Below are positions 43,792 through 52,504 of a DNA stretch of 64,000 nt, piece by piece. The stretch is taken from the NCBI RefSeq assembly GCF_015500095.1, contig NZ_CP062983.1, positions 3,224,001 to 3,288,000 on the forward strand. The letters are read 5' to 3'. The notes under the pieces were generated by a model, which saw only the letters and a program-made list of their open reading frames with translations, was not told where the DNA came from and did not search any database. This stretch comes from Phototrophicus methaneseepsis. GTDB taxonomy: Bacteria > Chloroflexota > Anaerolineae > Aggregatilineales > Phototrophicaceae. Made by a program: the position numbers and the translations under genes. Positions within the stretch are counted from its first letter, which is position 1. The number at the start of each line of letters is the position of its first letter.

Positions 43792-44592
43792 ATGATATGG
43801 GTCAGGATGATGAATAGGGTAGGCAGGGTACGTCTCGTGCGCGGCACTCAGTGGGTATTAAAAAATTGGATGAGCGTTTTTCTTGTCCTCTTTGGTCTGT
43901 TTAATCTGCTGCCTTTCATTGCGCCCATCCTGGCACACTTAGGCATTGATCTGCTTGCAAATCTTATTTACCTACTCTACGCGCCACTTTGTCACCAGAT
44001 GGCACACCGTTCTTTTTTCCTGTTCGGGGATCAGGTGATGTATAACGTGGAACAGCTCCCCCTAAGCCTGACGGGGAATTTATCAAGTAACATGCTGGCG
44101 TTGAAGCAGCTCCAGGGCAATGATAGCATTGGCTGGAAGGTCGCCTGGTCAGTCCGTATGGTGTATATGTACGGTTCTATGTGGTTGTTTGCGCTACTTT
44201 ATGCAGGTATATCTCGTCACCGCCGAGTCAAACGCTTACCTGTTTGGGCTTTCTTGCTTTTGATACTGCCCCTGGCATTGGATGGAACCACCCATATGAT
44301 CAGTGACTTTAGTGGCGGTCTTTTCCAGGGTTTTCGCTATACCAATGAATGGCTTGCTAACCTGATTGCGCATACTCTGCCAGAGCAATTTTATATAGGG
44401 GATGGATGGGGAACATTTAACGCCTGGATGCGCTTGATATCTGGCATCGGCTTTGGAGCAGCTATAGTCGGTTTCATGTTCCCAATAATTGCCAGCGACA
44501 TGAGGTACAACAGCTGGCTGCTGAGTCAAAAAATCCTAAACTATGAAATGAGAGAGAATCGCCAGAAACATTTAAACAACAATGCTTCGTAA
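43792..44592 (+). CDS. DUF2085 multi-pass membrane protein
   Basis: The 266-residue protein has about five hydrophobic segments. The DUF2085 signature is present: LIYLLYAPLCHQMAHRSFFLFGDQVM (Cys-His and His-Arg-Ser pattern), followed by LLILPLALDGTTHMISDFS and a C-terminal GIGFGAAIVGFMFPIIASDM. DUF2085 proteins have no assigned role but lie near membrane redox or metal genes in several bacteria. The ATG at 43792 has AGGAG only 3 bases before it; ATG 43807 has AGGATG upstream and is an alternative. It is divergent from the rhodanese-ATPase operon. Confidence 0.85.
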   Translation: MIWVRMMNRVGRVRLVRGTQWVLKNWMSVFLVLFGLFNLLPFIAPILAHLGIDLLANLIYLLYAPLCHQMAHRSFFLFGDQVMYNVEQLPLSLTGNLSSNMLALKQLQGNDSIGWKVAWSVRMVYMYGSMWLFALLYAGISRHRRVKRLPVWAFLLLILPLALDGTTHMISDFSGGLFQGFRYTNEWLANLIAHTLPEQFYIGDGWGTFNAWMRLISGIGFGAAIVGFMFPIIASDMRYNSWLLSQKILNYEMRENRQKHLNNNAS

Positions 44593-45055
44593 TTTGCATT
44601 ACGACTGGCTTACTTGATGCAGAAAGTGTATTCGAGGAACAGGCGGATACAGACAACGTCCTTCTACCACTCGAATTCATGCTACACGTTCAGTGAGCCC
44701 AGTATTCTCGACCGAGACTTTGAAACCGTTGATCTGATGGAGTCTGGTTGATCGACATCACCTACTTTGACATACGATATCCGAAATGTTTAGCTAGAAA
44801 CCTTTGGCTACATCATGAGCTCCTATCTAATGACTTTGACAGCCAACCCACAGCATAGCACGGGTTGGCAGCATCGTCTCAACCTGCGCACAGTGCTTCA
44901 AGGTGAGAGTGCGAAGCTCTCCTCTGTTTCCCTGGAAAAGCCAAATTAGAGTTTGTTCGGAGGCGCGAAAGTACCGCGTATTGAAGAAATACCAGTTGCT
45001 GGAGGAACTGTGCGGTTTTTTGCTGGGGAGAATGTTCGGAGTAGATCTTATCAAG
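44593..45055. other. Intergenic stretch beside tRNA-Arg
   Basis: About 460 bases of mixed composition with no frame that looks coding, no repeat of the tRNA 3' end and no integrase remnant. I see nothing else in it. Confidence 0.4.
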
Positions 45056-45127
45056 TACCCCCGACAGGAATCGAACCTGCGCTTCTGGCTCCGGAGGCCA
45101 GCGCTCTATCCGCTGAGCTACGGGGGC
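45056..45127 (-). tRNA. tRNA-Arg (anticodon CCG)
   Basis: Read on the minus strand: acceptor GCCCCCG pairs with CGGGGGT, D arm GCTC...GAGC, anticodon arm CTGGC-CTCCGGA-GCCAG with anticodon CCG, four-base variable loop, T arm GCAGG-TTCGATT-CCTGT, and discriminator A. The 3' CCA is not encoded. The D and T arms are all paired. It decodes the Arg codon CGG. Confidence 0.95.
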
Positions 45128-45197
45128 TTATCTCTTTAGTTTATCATTGAATAGAGTGCTGCTCAAGGTATGAGCTAAGGAATTGGGGACTGTTCTT

Positions 45198-45221
45198 TTT
45201 GTGATACCGTTTGTGATACCG
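45198..45221 (+). repeat. Tandem 12-base repeat
   Basis: TTTGTGATACCG occurs twice in direct succession, upstream of the lipoprotein gene that starts at 45310. Confidence 0.6.
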
Positions 45222-45309
45222 TAATGAGCGAAGTTTCTCGTTGTGCTACATGGGGCATATGCTATTATTCTTGTTTGATTTTGCGGAGTATGATCCCAAT
45301 TCGGTTATT

Positions 45310-46008
45310 ATGATCAAACGAATGATATGGTCGCTGGCGAGTGCAATGTTTGTCATAAGCATAGCAGGCTGCCAGGCCTTTTCAGGTGAAGATTTACCAG
45401 CCACGATGCAGTCCGATTTGATGTTAAATCGGACGGAAGTTGCGCTTATACGTGCCGCAGCGGATGAGTCGCGCCTCAATGCTGTTGCGACGGCGCAGGC
45501 TGCTGGCACGAGTGCGGCAGAGTTCACGGCTTTCAACAATGCTTTGTATGCGACAGCACAAGCTTCTGGTGGCGCAGGTACCGCACCCCGGCTGATTTTG
45601 CAGAATGAAGGCGGGGCCATGCCTATAGAAATGTTTGATCTTTCTAGTGGTGAAATGCGCTTCACTCAAATTGGTTTGACGGTTGCCGTTCGCGATCAGG
45701 ATCGCTGCTTCGAAGAGCAAAGCGTCAATAATATCTTTTGGGTGGGGCATTTTGACCGCATCTATATGGTTGCTGTTGGCCTCAACATTCAATCTGGGAC
45801 CAACATTCGCGTCGAATGGCTGCATGATGGTGTCTTTGTGCATGAATCCGTGCTTGTCGTGCCTGCTTTTAGTGCATACCAGTGTATTGCGCTGGAAATT
45901 AATCCCAGTAATTCGCCTTTAGAGCCGGGGAATTGGACGGCTTCGTTGTTCGTCAATGGCGAAGCGCAAACTTCTCGCAGCTTTACGATTACCACATCAC
46001 CACAGTGA
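45310..46008 (+). CDS. Hypothetical lipoprotein
   Basis: The 232-residue protein starts MIKRMIWSLASAMFVISIAGC: a lipoprotein signal with lipobox ISIAGC. The mature part has a long alanine- and threonine-rich helix-like stretch and then a beta-rich domain (RFTQIGLTVAVRDQDRCFEEQSVNNIFWVGHFDRIYMVAVGLN, LEPGNWTASLFVNGEAQTSRSFTI). I do not recognise the family, though the end resembles small sandwich domains of secreted proteins. A frame 23 codons longer can be read but the signal peptide fixes the start at ATG 45310. The following genes in the same direction also code for envelope proteins. Confidence 0.75.
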   Translation: MIKRMIWSLASAMFVISIAGCQAFSGEDLPATMQSDLMLNRTEVALIRAAADESRLNAVATAQAAGTSAAEFTAFNNALYATAQASGGAGTAPRLILQNEGGAMPIEMFDLSSGEMRFTQIGLTVAVRDQDRCFEEQSVNNIFWVGHFDRIYMVAVGLNIQSGTNIRVEWLHDGVFVHESVLVVPAFSAYQCIALEINPSNSPLEPGNWTASLFVNGEAQTSRSFTITTSPQ

Positions 46009-46079
46009 GCCTTAGATAGCGTGAAGACTTAACGCATGATAGGATTAAGCTCAGGTGGATCGCGTTGGAAGGACTCTTT

Positions 46080-47882
46080 GTGAAGCGCACATTGTCCCTA
46101 TTGGGTACCTTATTTGTGGGCCTGATTGTTATATGGGGTATGCTTGTTCACGCCCAGGAAGCAACATCAACGCCGTCAAACAATGTTGTTCTGCCGGAAA
46201 GCGTATTTGTCCGTAGTGGCCCAAGCGCTGATTCTGTGGCCGTGGGCGCATTAAGCGAAGGCGACACTGTGACGCCTCTGTATGTGAGCCCCAACGAGCA
46301 ATGGGTATTAATTACCTATCGCCGGGGTTATGGGTGGATTCAGCGAAATCTCGTTTACTTTGTAATCGACCCCGGTAGCCTCCCAACGATGGTCGCAAAT
46401 GTAACACCATTTGCGGATTCTTCACCTTCTGCGACGGCTTTCTTGCCGACGCCCACGCCGCCTGCAAATTATGTTTTTATTGAATCTAACAGCGCGCTCC
46501 TGAGGGCGGGGCCAGGGCAGGGCTATTTACGTCTGGGACAATTACTCCCAGGTGACGCTGTCGAGCCGTTATCACGTAATGAAGATGGCACCTGGATACT
46601 GATCCGTTACCGGGATGAATTTGGATTTGATGGTTTCGCTTGGATAGCGCGCCAATTAGTTAACTGGCAGGACGAAGCAGGGTTAGATGATCTGCCAACG
46701 ATCAGTGAAGATGATCTGACGCCGACGCTGACTTTTACGCCATCGTCAACACCGACGCATACATCGACTGTGACCTCAACTGCGACGCCGACAGCGACCA
46801 CGACGGATACATCAACGCCAACAACAACCTCAACCTTCACGGCAACGCCGTCCTCAACACCAACCGCGACGGTGACGCCTTCTGCTACGCCGACGAATTC
46901 GCCTACTATGACACCAACAGCCACGCCATCAGAGACGCCTGTGCCGACTGAAACCCTGACGGAAACTGCCACTGTCGTTACAATGACCCCCACAATAAAA
47001 CCATCAGATATTCCGCCAGCTGTAACAGAAACGGCATCAGTAGTCGTTTCAACCCAGTTGATTGAGCCTGCTGTGCTTACGGATATGCCTGCTACTTTGG
47101 ATGCATCGGCTACATCACAGCGAGTGAGCGAGACCCCAACTATCGTTCCAACGGATACAGCAACAGAGACACCCCAGCCTACAGAGACACCATCTCGTAC
47201 AGCAACAGAGGAGGCGACAGAGACAGCTTCTCCAGAGCCAACCGTCACAAATACGCCAACAGCATCACCATCGGCGACGGTAGACGTGACACAAACCGTG
47301 CTCGCGGTTGCAGCACTTGCAACGCAGACGCTGCCAACCCAGACAGAAGCACCAAGCGCGACACCGACTTCAACCCCTTCTCAGGCCCCAACGGTACAAG
47401 CGGCCATTCCGGTAAGCGAAACGCCTTTGATATTGCCTGCAACCGTCATCCCGCCGACGCTCGTCACAGTGCCGCCTGAAGGGACCTCGTCAGATAGTCT
47501 GTCCTTGCCGCCGGAAGCACTTGTGGGTGGCATTGTCGTTATCTTGATTCTGATTTATTTGCTGCTGTACTTGCGCAGTCTGTTGATTGCAGGGCGCTAC
47601 CGGGACGGATTCGTGGTTGAGACGTGCCCGGTATGCCGTCATGGAAAGCTGCAAGTAGAAGAACGCCGCGAAAGCCTTCTTGGTATCCCAATGGTTCGCC
47701 GTACAGTTCGCTGTACGCATTGCCGCTCGACCTTACGAGAAGTCGGACGTCGTCGTTGGCGATATACAGTAGACCGCTCTGTAAACCAGGCGATGTACGA
47801 CCGTTACAATGGCCGCTATGTGACGGATGAGGAATTGAGCCGCTTAGCTGCGAACCCATACGATCCTCAGAGCAGCGATTAA
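46080..47882 (+). CDS. Secreted SH3-domain / Thr-Pro linker / transmembrane protein with zinc-ribbon tail
   Basis: The roughly 600-residue protein has a signal peptide (about residues 1-25), two bacterial SH3 (SH3b) domains (around 40-100, VLPESVFVRSGPSADSVAVGAL, and 135-200, NYVFIESNSALLRAGPGQGYLRLGQL), a very long Thr/Pro/Ser-rich linker (about 210-485), one transmembrane helix (ALVGGIVVILILIYLLLYL) and an inner tail with two CxxC pairs (CPVC and CTHC) that look like a zinc ribbon. SH3b domains bind peptidoglycan. GTG 46080 is 6 bases after GGAAGGA and is preferred to a TTG upstream. Role unknown; an envelope-to-cytoplasm link is suggested by layout. Confidence 0.82.
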   Translation: MKRTLSLLGTLFVGLIVIWGMLVHAQEATSTPSNNVVLPESVFVRSGPSADSVAVGALSEGDTVTPLYVSPNEQWVLITYRRGYGWIQRNLVYFVIDPGSLPTMVANVTPFADSSPSATAFLPTPTPPANYVFIESNSALLRAGPGQGYLRLGQLLPGDAVEPLSRNEDGTWILIRYRDEFGFDGFAWIARQLVNWQDEAGLDDLPTISEDDLTPTLTFTPSSTPTHTSTVTSTATPTATTTDTSTPTTTSTFTATPSSTPTATVTPSATPTNSPTMTPTATPSETPVPTETLTETATVVTMTPTIKPSDIPPAVTETASVVVSTQLIEPAVLTDMPATLDASATSQRVSETPTIVPTDTATETPQPTETPSRTATEEATETASPEPTVTNTPTASPSATVDVTQTVLAVAALATQTLPTQTEAPSATPTSTPSQAPTVQAAIPVSETPLILPATVIPPTLVTVPPEGTSSDSLSLPPEALVGGIVVILILIYLLLYLRSLLIAGRYRDGFVVETCPVCRHGKLQVEERRESLLGIPMVRRTVRCTHCRSTLREVGRRRWRYTVDRSVNQAMYDRYNGRYVTDEELSRLAANPYDPQSSD

Positions 47883-47945
47883 TCGTTCAAGTTGTTATCG
47901 TGATCATTGTTTATCTTGGCTTATAACTTATCGTAAGAACGAAAC

Positions 47946-49049
47946 GTGATGATGCGCTTTTACAAGCTTCTACATAAGCTCTTAATTGTGTTGCTAGTTG
48001 GGCTTGCTGGGTGTACAGCGGCAGTGCCTGCGACGTTGACGCCAACGCCTTTACCAATCATGCCGACGATGGCTATATCTCCGATTGCGACAGCCGCTTT
48101 AGCGGCCAGCGCTACGCCGCTTGTTCGTGCCAGTTCCACCCCTTTGCAGTTGCAGGTCGTTACACCCACACTGCTACCTACTGAGACATTACCTGCTACA
48201 GCTACCATTCAGATGACGGCCAGCGTTGCAACTTCTGAATCTGCAACGGCGACAGCAACCCCCGCAGAAGAAGTGATTGGCACATATTGGCTGCGTCGCC
48301 CGATTGATAAGATGGATGATGATGGCCGTGTCGATTATGTTGACCGCACTTATCCATATGGTGGCACGCAGTTTGGGCGGCGCGAGGTACACCTGGGTGT
48401 TGAGTTCGTGAATCAGCGGTTTACGCCTGTCGTAGCAGCGGCAGATGGCGAAGTTATCTTCGCGGGAATGGATAGTACACAACAGGTGGGCCCTCAGTTG
48501 AACTACTATGGCAACGTTGTCGTCGTTGCGCATGACTTCCTGGGTGTAGAACAGCAGGTTTTCACGGTGTATGCTCATTTGCAGGATATTGCTGTTGAAG
48601 AAGGTCAGCATGTCGCCCGTGGGGACCGTATTGGCCGTGTTGGAGATACAGGCATTGCGATTGGCCCGCACTTGCATTTTGAAGTGCGTGAGGGCGAGGA
48701 TGGGCTTGATTATCGGAATACGCGTAACCCGATTTTGTGGATTGCCCCGTATACTGGATTTGGCACATTGGCCGGGTACTTACGCGCAGAAACTACGGAA
48801 GCAAGCCAGGGCCAGACGATCCTTGTAAGGTCTCCTGATCGCAGTTGGGAGACATATACTTACGGGAGCGACCGTGTGAACCCGAGTGATGAATTGGGCG
48901 AGAATTTTGCACTGTCGGATTTGCCTGCGGGTGAATATGAAGTGATCGTCAGTAACGAAAATGGAAGCCTGCTATTCCGGCAAAAAATCATCATTGATGC
49001 TGGGCGCACAACCTGGCTCGATATTGATTTGCGAGATGCATCTTCGTAA
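47946..49049 (+). CDS. M23-family peptidase-like lipoprotein
   Basis: The 367-residue protein has a lipobox (LLVGLAGC), a Thr/Pro/Ala-rich linker and a LytM-type M23 domain (about residues 130-260): EVHLGVEFVNQRFTPVVAAADGEVIFAG, YGNVVVVAHDF, FTVYAHLQDIAVEEGQHVARGDRIGRVGDTGIAIGPHLHFEVREG. M23 enzymes cut peptidoglycan cross-links with a zinc held by HxxxD and HxH. Here the HxH is kept (HLHFEV), but the first motif reads HLGVE, with Glu for Asp, so activity is uncertain. It is followed by a small beta domain. Start is GTG 47946 or the ATG 3 or 6 bases later. Confidence 0.87.
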   Translation: MMMRFYKLLHKLLIVLLVGLAGCTAAVPATLTPTPLPIMPTMAISPIATAALAASATPLVRASSTPLQLQVVTPTLLPTETLPATATIQMTASVATSESATATATPAEEVIGTYWLRRPIDKMDDDGRVDYVDRTYPYGGTQFGRREVHLGVEFVNQRFTPVVAAADGEVIFAGMDSTQQVGPQLNYYGNVVVVAHDFLGVEQQVFTVYAHLQDIAVEEGQHVARGDRIGRVGDTGIAIGPHLHFEVREGEDGLDYRNTRNPILWIAPYTGFGTLAGYLRAETTEASQGQTILVRSPDRSWETYTYGSDRVNPSDELGENFALSDLPAGEYEVIVSNENGSLLFRQKIIIDAGRTTWLDIDLRDASS

Positions 49050-49088
49050 AAAAAGAGGCCATACTCATCAGGTATGGCCTCTTTTTTT
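49048..49088. terminator. Bidirectional intrinsic terminator
   Basis: A-run, GAGGCCATAC paired with GTATGGCCTC around TCATCAG, then a T run. It lies between the convergent M23 and binding-protein genes. Confidence 0.9.
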
Positions 49089-49106
49089 AGTGTGTAATGG
49101 TGTGCC

Positions 49107-51272
49107 TTAGTTGTAGACGCGGTAGGTGATGGTCAGGTTACCACCAGAGATAGCACTATCAATATGAATGACGCCGCGCCGTTGGTTGCCTGTATCGGTC
49201 CGCAAACCAATCAGCGCATTATTGAGCAGCGTCACATTGATCGGTGAGGCGTTAGTCGTTGTGCTGATCGTATCGTAATGCACCTGATCTATGCTGCTGA
49301 ATCCTGTCATCAGGTAGATCTGTGCTCCATTCTGTGCGATGAGATCATTCCCCGTCCATTGCAAGTCATCTGTACTGCTATCCAGGTTGATCGTTGCTCC
49401 TGGTGCCAGTGTAATGGTTCCCAGTCCACCCGGTGTGAATGTGGTATTGTCTGCAACGTATGAGAAGACATAGTCGTCATTGTTGGCTTCGCCGATAGTG
49501 CCTTCATTCACCTGGTTGTTGAGGTCTGCAACGATAGCGATATTGCGAGGTCCTGTTGAACCTGTGAGCGTGCCAGTCAGGGTGACGTTGGTTTGCTGGC
49601 CTGGACCAAGGCTGGGGATGTTGATGGCGCTATAGACGCTGCCCGGTTCAAACGTGGCTGCCACTGCAAAGCCGCCTGCTGCAATAGCCCCCTGGTTACG
49701 AACAGTCACGGTCACGGTAAACGGTGTGCCAATGGGGATGCGGTTTGGTGTCGCGCCGACGATGACGAGATCCGCAACAGGCTGAGCCGTTGGTGTTTCA
49801 GTCGGTGGCGGTGCCGTGGGGGTTGGTGGGGCAGATAGAATCGGAATGCTGTTCACATTGCCGAATAGATCTAGAATCCCACGAGAGAGCCAACCCTGGC
49901 TGCCGCGGAAGGAAATAGCAACCCAAGAGAAATCTAGATTGGCACCAATGATTTCTGCGGTGTCACCTTCTTGCAATTGCCCGATGACGTCATAATTCAG
50001 GCCGGGACCACTGCGCACATTTTGAACAGCCCGCGTCACAATCAGATAAGGTGTGGAAGGTGTCGCGGTGGGCGCTGGCGTTTGTGTCGCCTGGGCGATT
50101 TCTGTAGCGATTGGGCCTGGCTCGTCGCTTTCTTCAAGGCGTGTATTACCCTGGAATCGTACGATGAGTTCTGGTGCACCAAATGCACCTAGCTCCGTTA
50201 CGGCAACATTATTGCTGATTTCTCCAAGCGTCAGGTTAGGGGCATTAAGCTGCCCTTGAACGCCGACTGAAGGCTCTAGAGCGCCTAAGTTCTCGCTCAA
50301 TGACCCCGGTAGGCTGATAGCCTCTGAAAGCAGGTATACGCCATCATAGGCCGCTGCCGCGACAGGCCGGGGGATTTCCCCAAACGCATTGATGAAGTTC
50401 AGCACGAATTCCTGGCTGGTCGGGTTAGGTGTGTTATAGGACCATGTGGTGACGCTGATAACGCCCGTCAGTCGGTCAACGGGAATGCTCGCCCGGAAGG
50501 ATTCTGACGTGGCCTGGTTATATGCGAAGCGCCCGTCCCAACCACTGCTGCGCAATTCGCTGTAGAGGATGCTGGCTGTGGCAGGGGGGCCATATGTCAC
50601 GACCACTGCCGGATTGGTATCAACAATACGCTCAACGAGGTCTTCGATTGTGGTGTTGTCATCTAATAAGTAAGAAGCACTGGGGCGTATGGTGCGCTCA
50701 GATAAGGCCGTTGTAAAGCCCACAATCCCGGCTGTACTGGCGACATCAAGCTGAACTGTAGCGATGTTCGCTTCGTCCAGATCCGTGACCAGATATTCAG
50801 CCAGAGCGCGCCCAAGTAGCACTTCCTGCGCGCGCAAGCGGAAGATCAAATCAGTTGTATCGACGGCGATGATGGTATCGTCGATAGCTGGCGTCAGCAC
50901 AGGGATGCCCAGGCTTTGTAACAGGCGGACATTATTGAGAACAGTGCCTGTTTCTTCTGGCCCAAGTATGGCAACAACGCTGGCCTGGCTGATATTTGCA
51001 AGAGCAAGTTCTAGGTCATCGGTTGGCTGTGTAACGAGCTCCAGCCGGAAGGCTGTGCCATCTGCGCCGACGATGCCACCGCTCGCGTTGATCTCTTGCA
51101 CAGCCAGCCGTGCTCCCTGGCTAATGGGGCCAAGGTCGCTATCTAGAACGCCAATGCGAAAGACAGAGTCCTGCGCTTGGGATGGCAATATAACGAGTGA
51201 AATGAATAAAAGTATGAGTCCAAGTAATAAGTGCTGTATGGGTCGCCTGTGTAAATGAGCGGCTGCAACCAT
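49107..51272 (-). CDS. Large secreted protein: Peripla_BP_6 binding domain, SH3 domain, CARDB domain
   Basis: The 721-residue protein has a signal peptide (about 13-33), a type I periplasmic-binding domain (about 38-390: FRIGVLDSDLGPISQGARLAVQEINASGGI, VVAILGPEETGTVLNNVRLLQSLGIPVLTPA), a linker, an SH3b domain (RAVQNVRSGPGLNYDVIGQLQEGDTAEIIG), a Thr/Pro linker, a CARDB-like beta domain (ADLVIVGATPNRIPIGTPFTVTVTVRNQGAIAAGGFAVAATF) and a C-terminal beta domain. It looks like a receptor domain held in the cell wall rather than a free uptake protein. GGAGG is 9 bases before the ATG. No permease genes are near. Ligand unknown. Confidence 0.85.
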   Translation of the reverse strand: MVAAAHLHRRPIQHLLLGLILLFISLVILPSQAQDSVFRIGVLDSDLGPISQGARLAVQEINASGGIVGADGTAFRLELVTQPTDDLELALANISQASVVAILGPEETGTVLNNVRLLQSLGIPVLTPAIDDTIIAVDTTDLIFRLRAQEVLLGRALAEYLVTDLDEANIATVQLDVASTAGIVGFTTALSERTIRPSASYLLDDNTTIEDLVERIVDTNPAVVVTYGPPATASILYSELRSSGWDGRFAYNQATSESFRASIPVDRLTGVISVTTWSYNTPNPTSQEFVLNFINAFGEIPRPVAAAAYDGVYLLSEAISLPGSLSENLGALEPSVGVQGQLNAPNLTLGEISNNVAVTELGAFGAPELIVRFQGNTRLEESDEPGPIATEIAQATQTPAPTATPSTPYLIVTRAVQNVRSGPGLNYDVIGQLQEGDTAEIIGANLDFSWVAISFRGSQGWLSRGILDLFGNVNSIPILSAPPTPTAPPPTETPTAQPVADLVIVGATPNRIPIGTPFTVTVTVRNQGAIAAGGFAVAATFEPGSVYSAINIPSLGPGQQTNVTLTGTLTGSTGPRNIAIVADLNNQVNEGTIGEANNDDYVFSYVADNTTFTPGGLGTITLAPGATINLDSSTDDLQWTGNDLIAQNGAQIYLMTGFSSIDQVHYDTISTTTNASPINVTLLNNALIGLRTDTGNQRRGVIHIDSAISGGNLTITYRVYN

Positions 51273-51930
51273 TATGAGCTACCTCCGATCCGTATGTAAA
51301 TGCTCTTAATTATTGTAACCTAGATTTCTTTTTAGGCATTGGTGAAGAATAGGTACCGTTTGCGGGCATTCCATTAAGAAATGCAGGATATCGACAAGAA
51401 ATGCAGGATATCGACGTGCTTCTGTGACTATCTCCGTCATGGTGCTGTACGGATGTGTACGATAACCTTGATTTTCCATAGGGCACTTACTATACTCAGC
51501 TACTAACATTCGTAAACATATGGGCTATTTTGTATCCTCTACAAACCATGCAGCGAAAACGTATTCCTGACGAGGTCCCCCTATACAGGGTGAGTGATTG
51601 CCAGTTCCTGCTGGTTTGATTCACATCCTGCCGGGTTCCGTGCTCGCTGATTCCTTCTGATTCCTGCAATTTATGCTAGAAATCGAATGATTTACGAGCA
51701 TGTTTGGATATGCACAATTTTGACGATCAGTATTGTGCATGATGGTTTGAATTGAGGACATGCCATATCGTACAAGTGAGATTTTTAGCGTTGTAACTGT
51801 CACCCTTAGGATGGCAAAAATACAGCGAATGACGTGTTTCATTGCCTGATGTGGTGATAGCGTATAGAGCGCGCAAACACGTTTGAATGAAAAAGAAATT
51901 GCATCGAGCAATATAGTGAGGAAAAACGCT
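51273..51930. other. Long intergenic stretch before greA
   Basis: About 660 bases. It holds a 20-base tandem repeat (51376-51415) and several short AT-rich runs. Small frames on the minus strand are not convincing: they lack ribosome sites and known motifs. I see no structural RNA. Confidence 0.4.
51376..51415 (+). repeat. Tandem direct repeat, two copies of 20 bases
   Basis: The unit AAGAAATGCAGGATATCGAC is repeated exactly twice with no spacer, in the non-coding stretch between the SH3/binding-protein gene and greA. Confidence 0.8.
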
Positions 51931-52401
51931 ATGCAAGAAGAAGTAACCTATGTAACTGCTGAAGGCATGGAAGAATTGCGGCGTGAGCTGACACAACTCA
52001 GGGAAGTGAAGCGCCCTGAACTGGCACAGCGCCTCAAAGAAGCTGTTTCCATGGGTGACCTGAAAGAAAATGCAGATTACCACGATACCCGTGAACAAAT
52101 GGCTTTGCTCGATGGACGTATCAACCACATCGAAGCAATTTTGCGCAATGCCGTCATTATTGAGAATGATGGCCCCAGTGACGAAGTACGCATTGGGTCC
52201 AAGGTGACAATCCGCGAAGAGGGCGAAGAAGACGACGAAGTTTACAGCATTGTTGGTGCTGCTGAAGCAAACCCGCGCGAGGGCCGCATCTCCCAGAAAA
52301 GCCCCATCGGCGCTGCTTTAATCGGGCGTCGTAAAGGGGATAAGGTTCGTGTTGAAACCCCGAATGGACAGGTTGTCTTCAAGATTCGCAAAATTGAGTA
52401 G
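51931..52401 (+). CDS. greA: Transcription elongation factor GreA
   Basis: The 156-residue protein is GreA in full: N-terminal coiled coil (YVTAEGMEELRRELTQLREVKRPELAQRLKEAVSMGDLKENADYHDTREQMALLDGRINHIEAIL, with the acidic tip DLKENADY) and a C-terminal beta domain (VRIGSKVTI, ISQKSPIGAALIGRRKGDKVRVETPNGQVVFKIRKIE). It restarts stalled RNA polymerase by stimulating transcript cleavage. ATG 51931 with GAGGA upstream is the start, not the longer frame. A strong terminator follows. Confidence 0.97.
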   Translation: MQEEVTYVTAEGMEELRRELTQLREVKRPELAQRLKEAVSMGDLKENADYHDTREQMALLDGRINHIEAILRNAVIIENDGPSDEVRIGSKVTIREEGEEDDEVYSIVGAAEANPREGRISQKSPIGAALIGRRKGDKVRVETPNGQVVFKIRKIE

Positions 52402-52458
52402 CGTACACGTGTCATTTATGCGGCTCACTCTATAGTGGCCCGCATGAACATTGTCATG

Positions 52459-52485
52459 AAAAACGCCCCTTACGAGGGGCGTTTT
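52459..52485. terminator. Bidirectional intrinsic terminator
   Basis: A-run, ACGCCCCT paired with AGGGGCGT around TACG, then TTT. It separates greA from the convergent membrane-protein gene. Confidence 0.9.
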
Positions 52486-52504
52486 AAATTTAGCATGATC
52501 GTTT

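Noticed and set aside
45056-45127. tRNA-Arg as an attachment site for an inserted island (34.6-44.6 kb)
   Set aside because: The block ends near the tRNA 3' end, but I found no second copy of the tRNA 3' end near 34.5 kb and no integrase gene.
46607-47248. A 213-residue minus-strand frame rich in Val, Gly and Ser
   Set aside because: It is the reverse reading of the Thr/Pro-rich linker of the plus-strand SH3 protein; low-complexity codons keep the opposite strand open.
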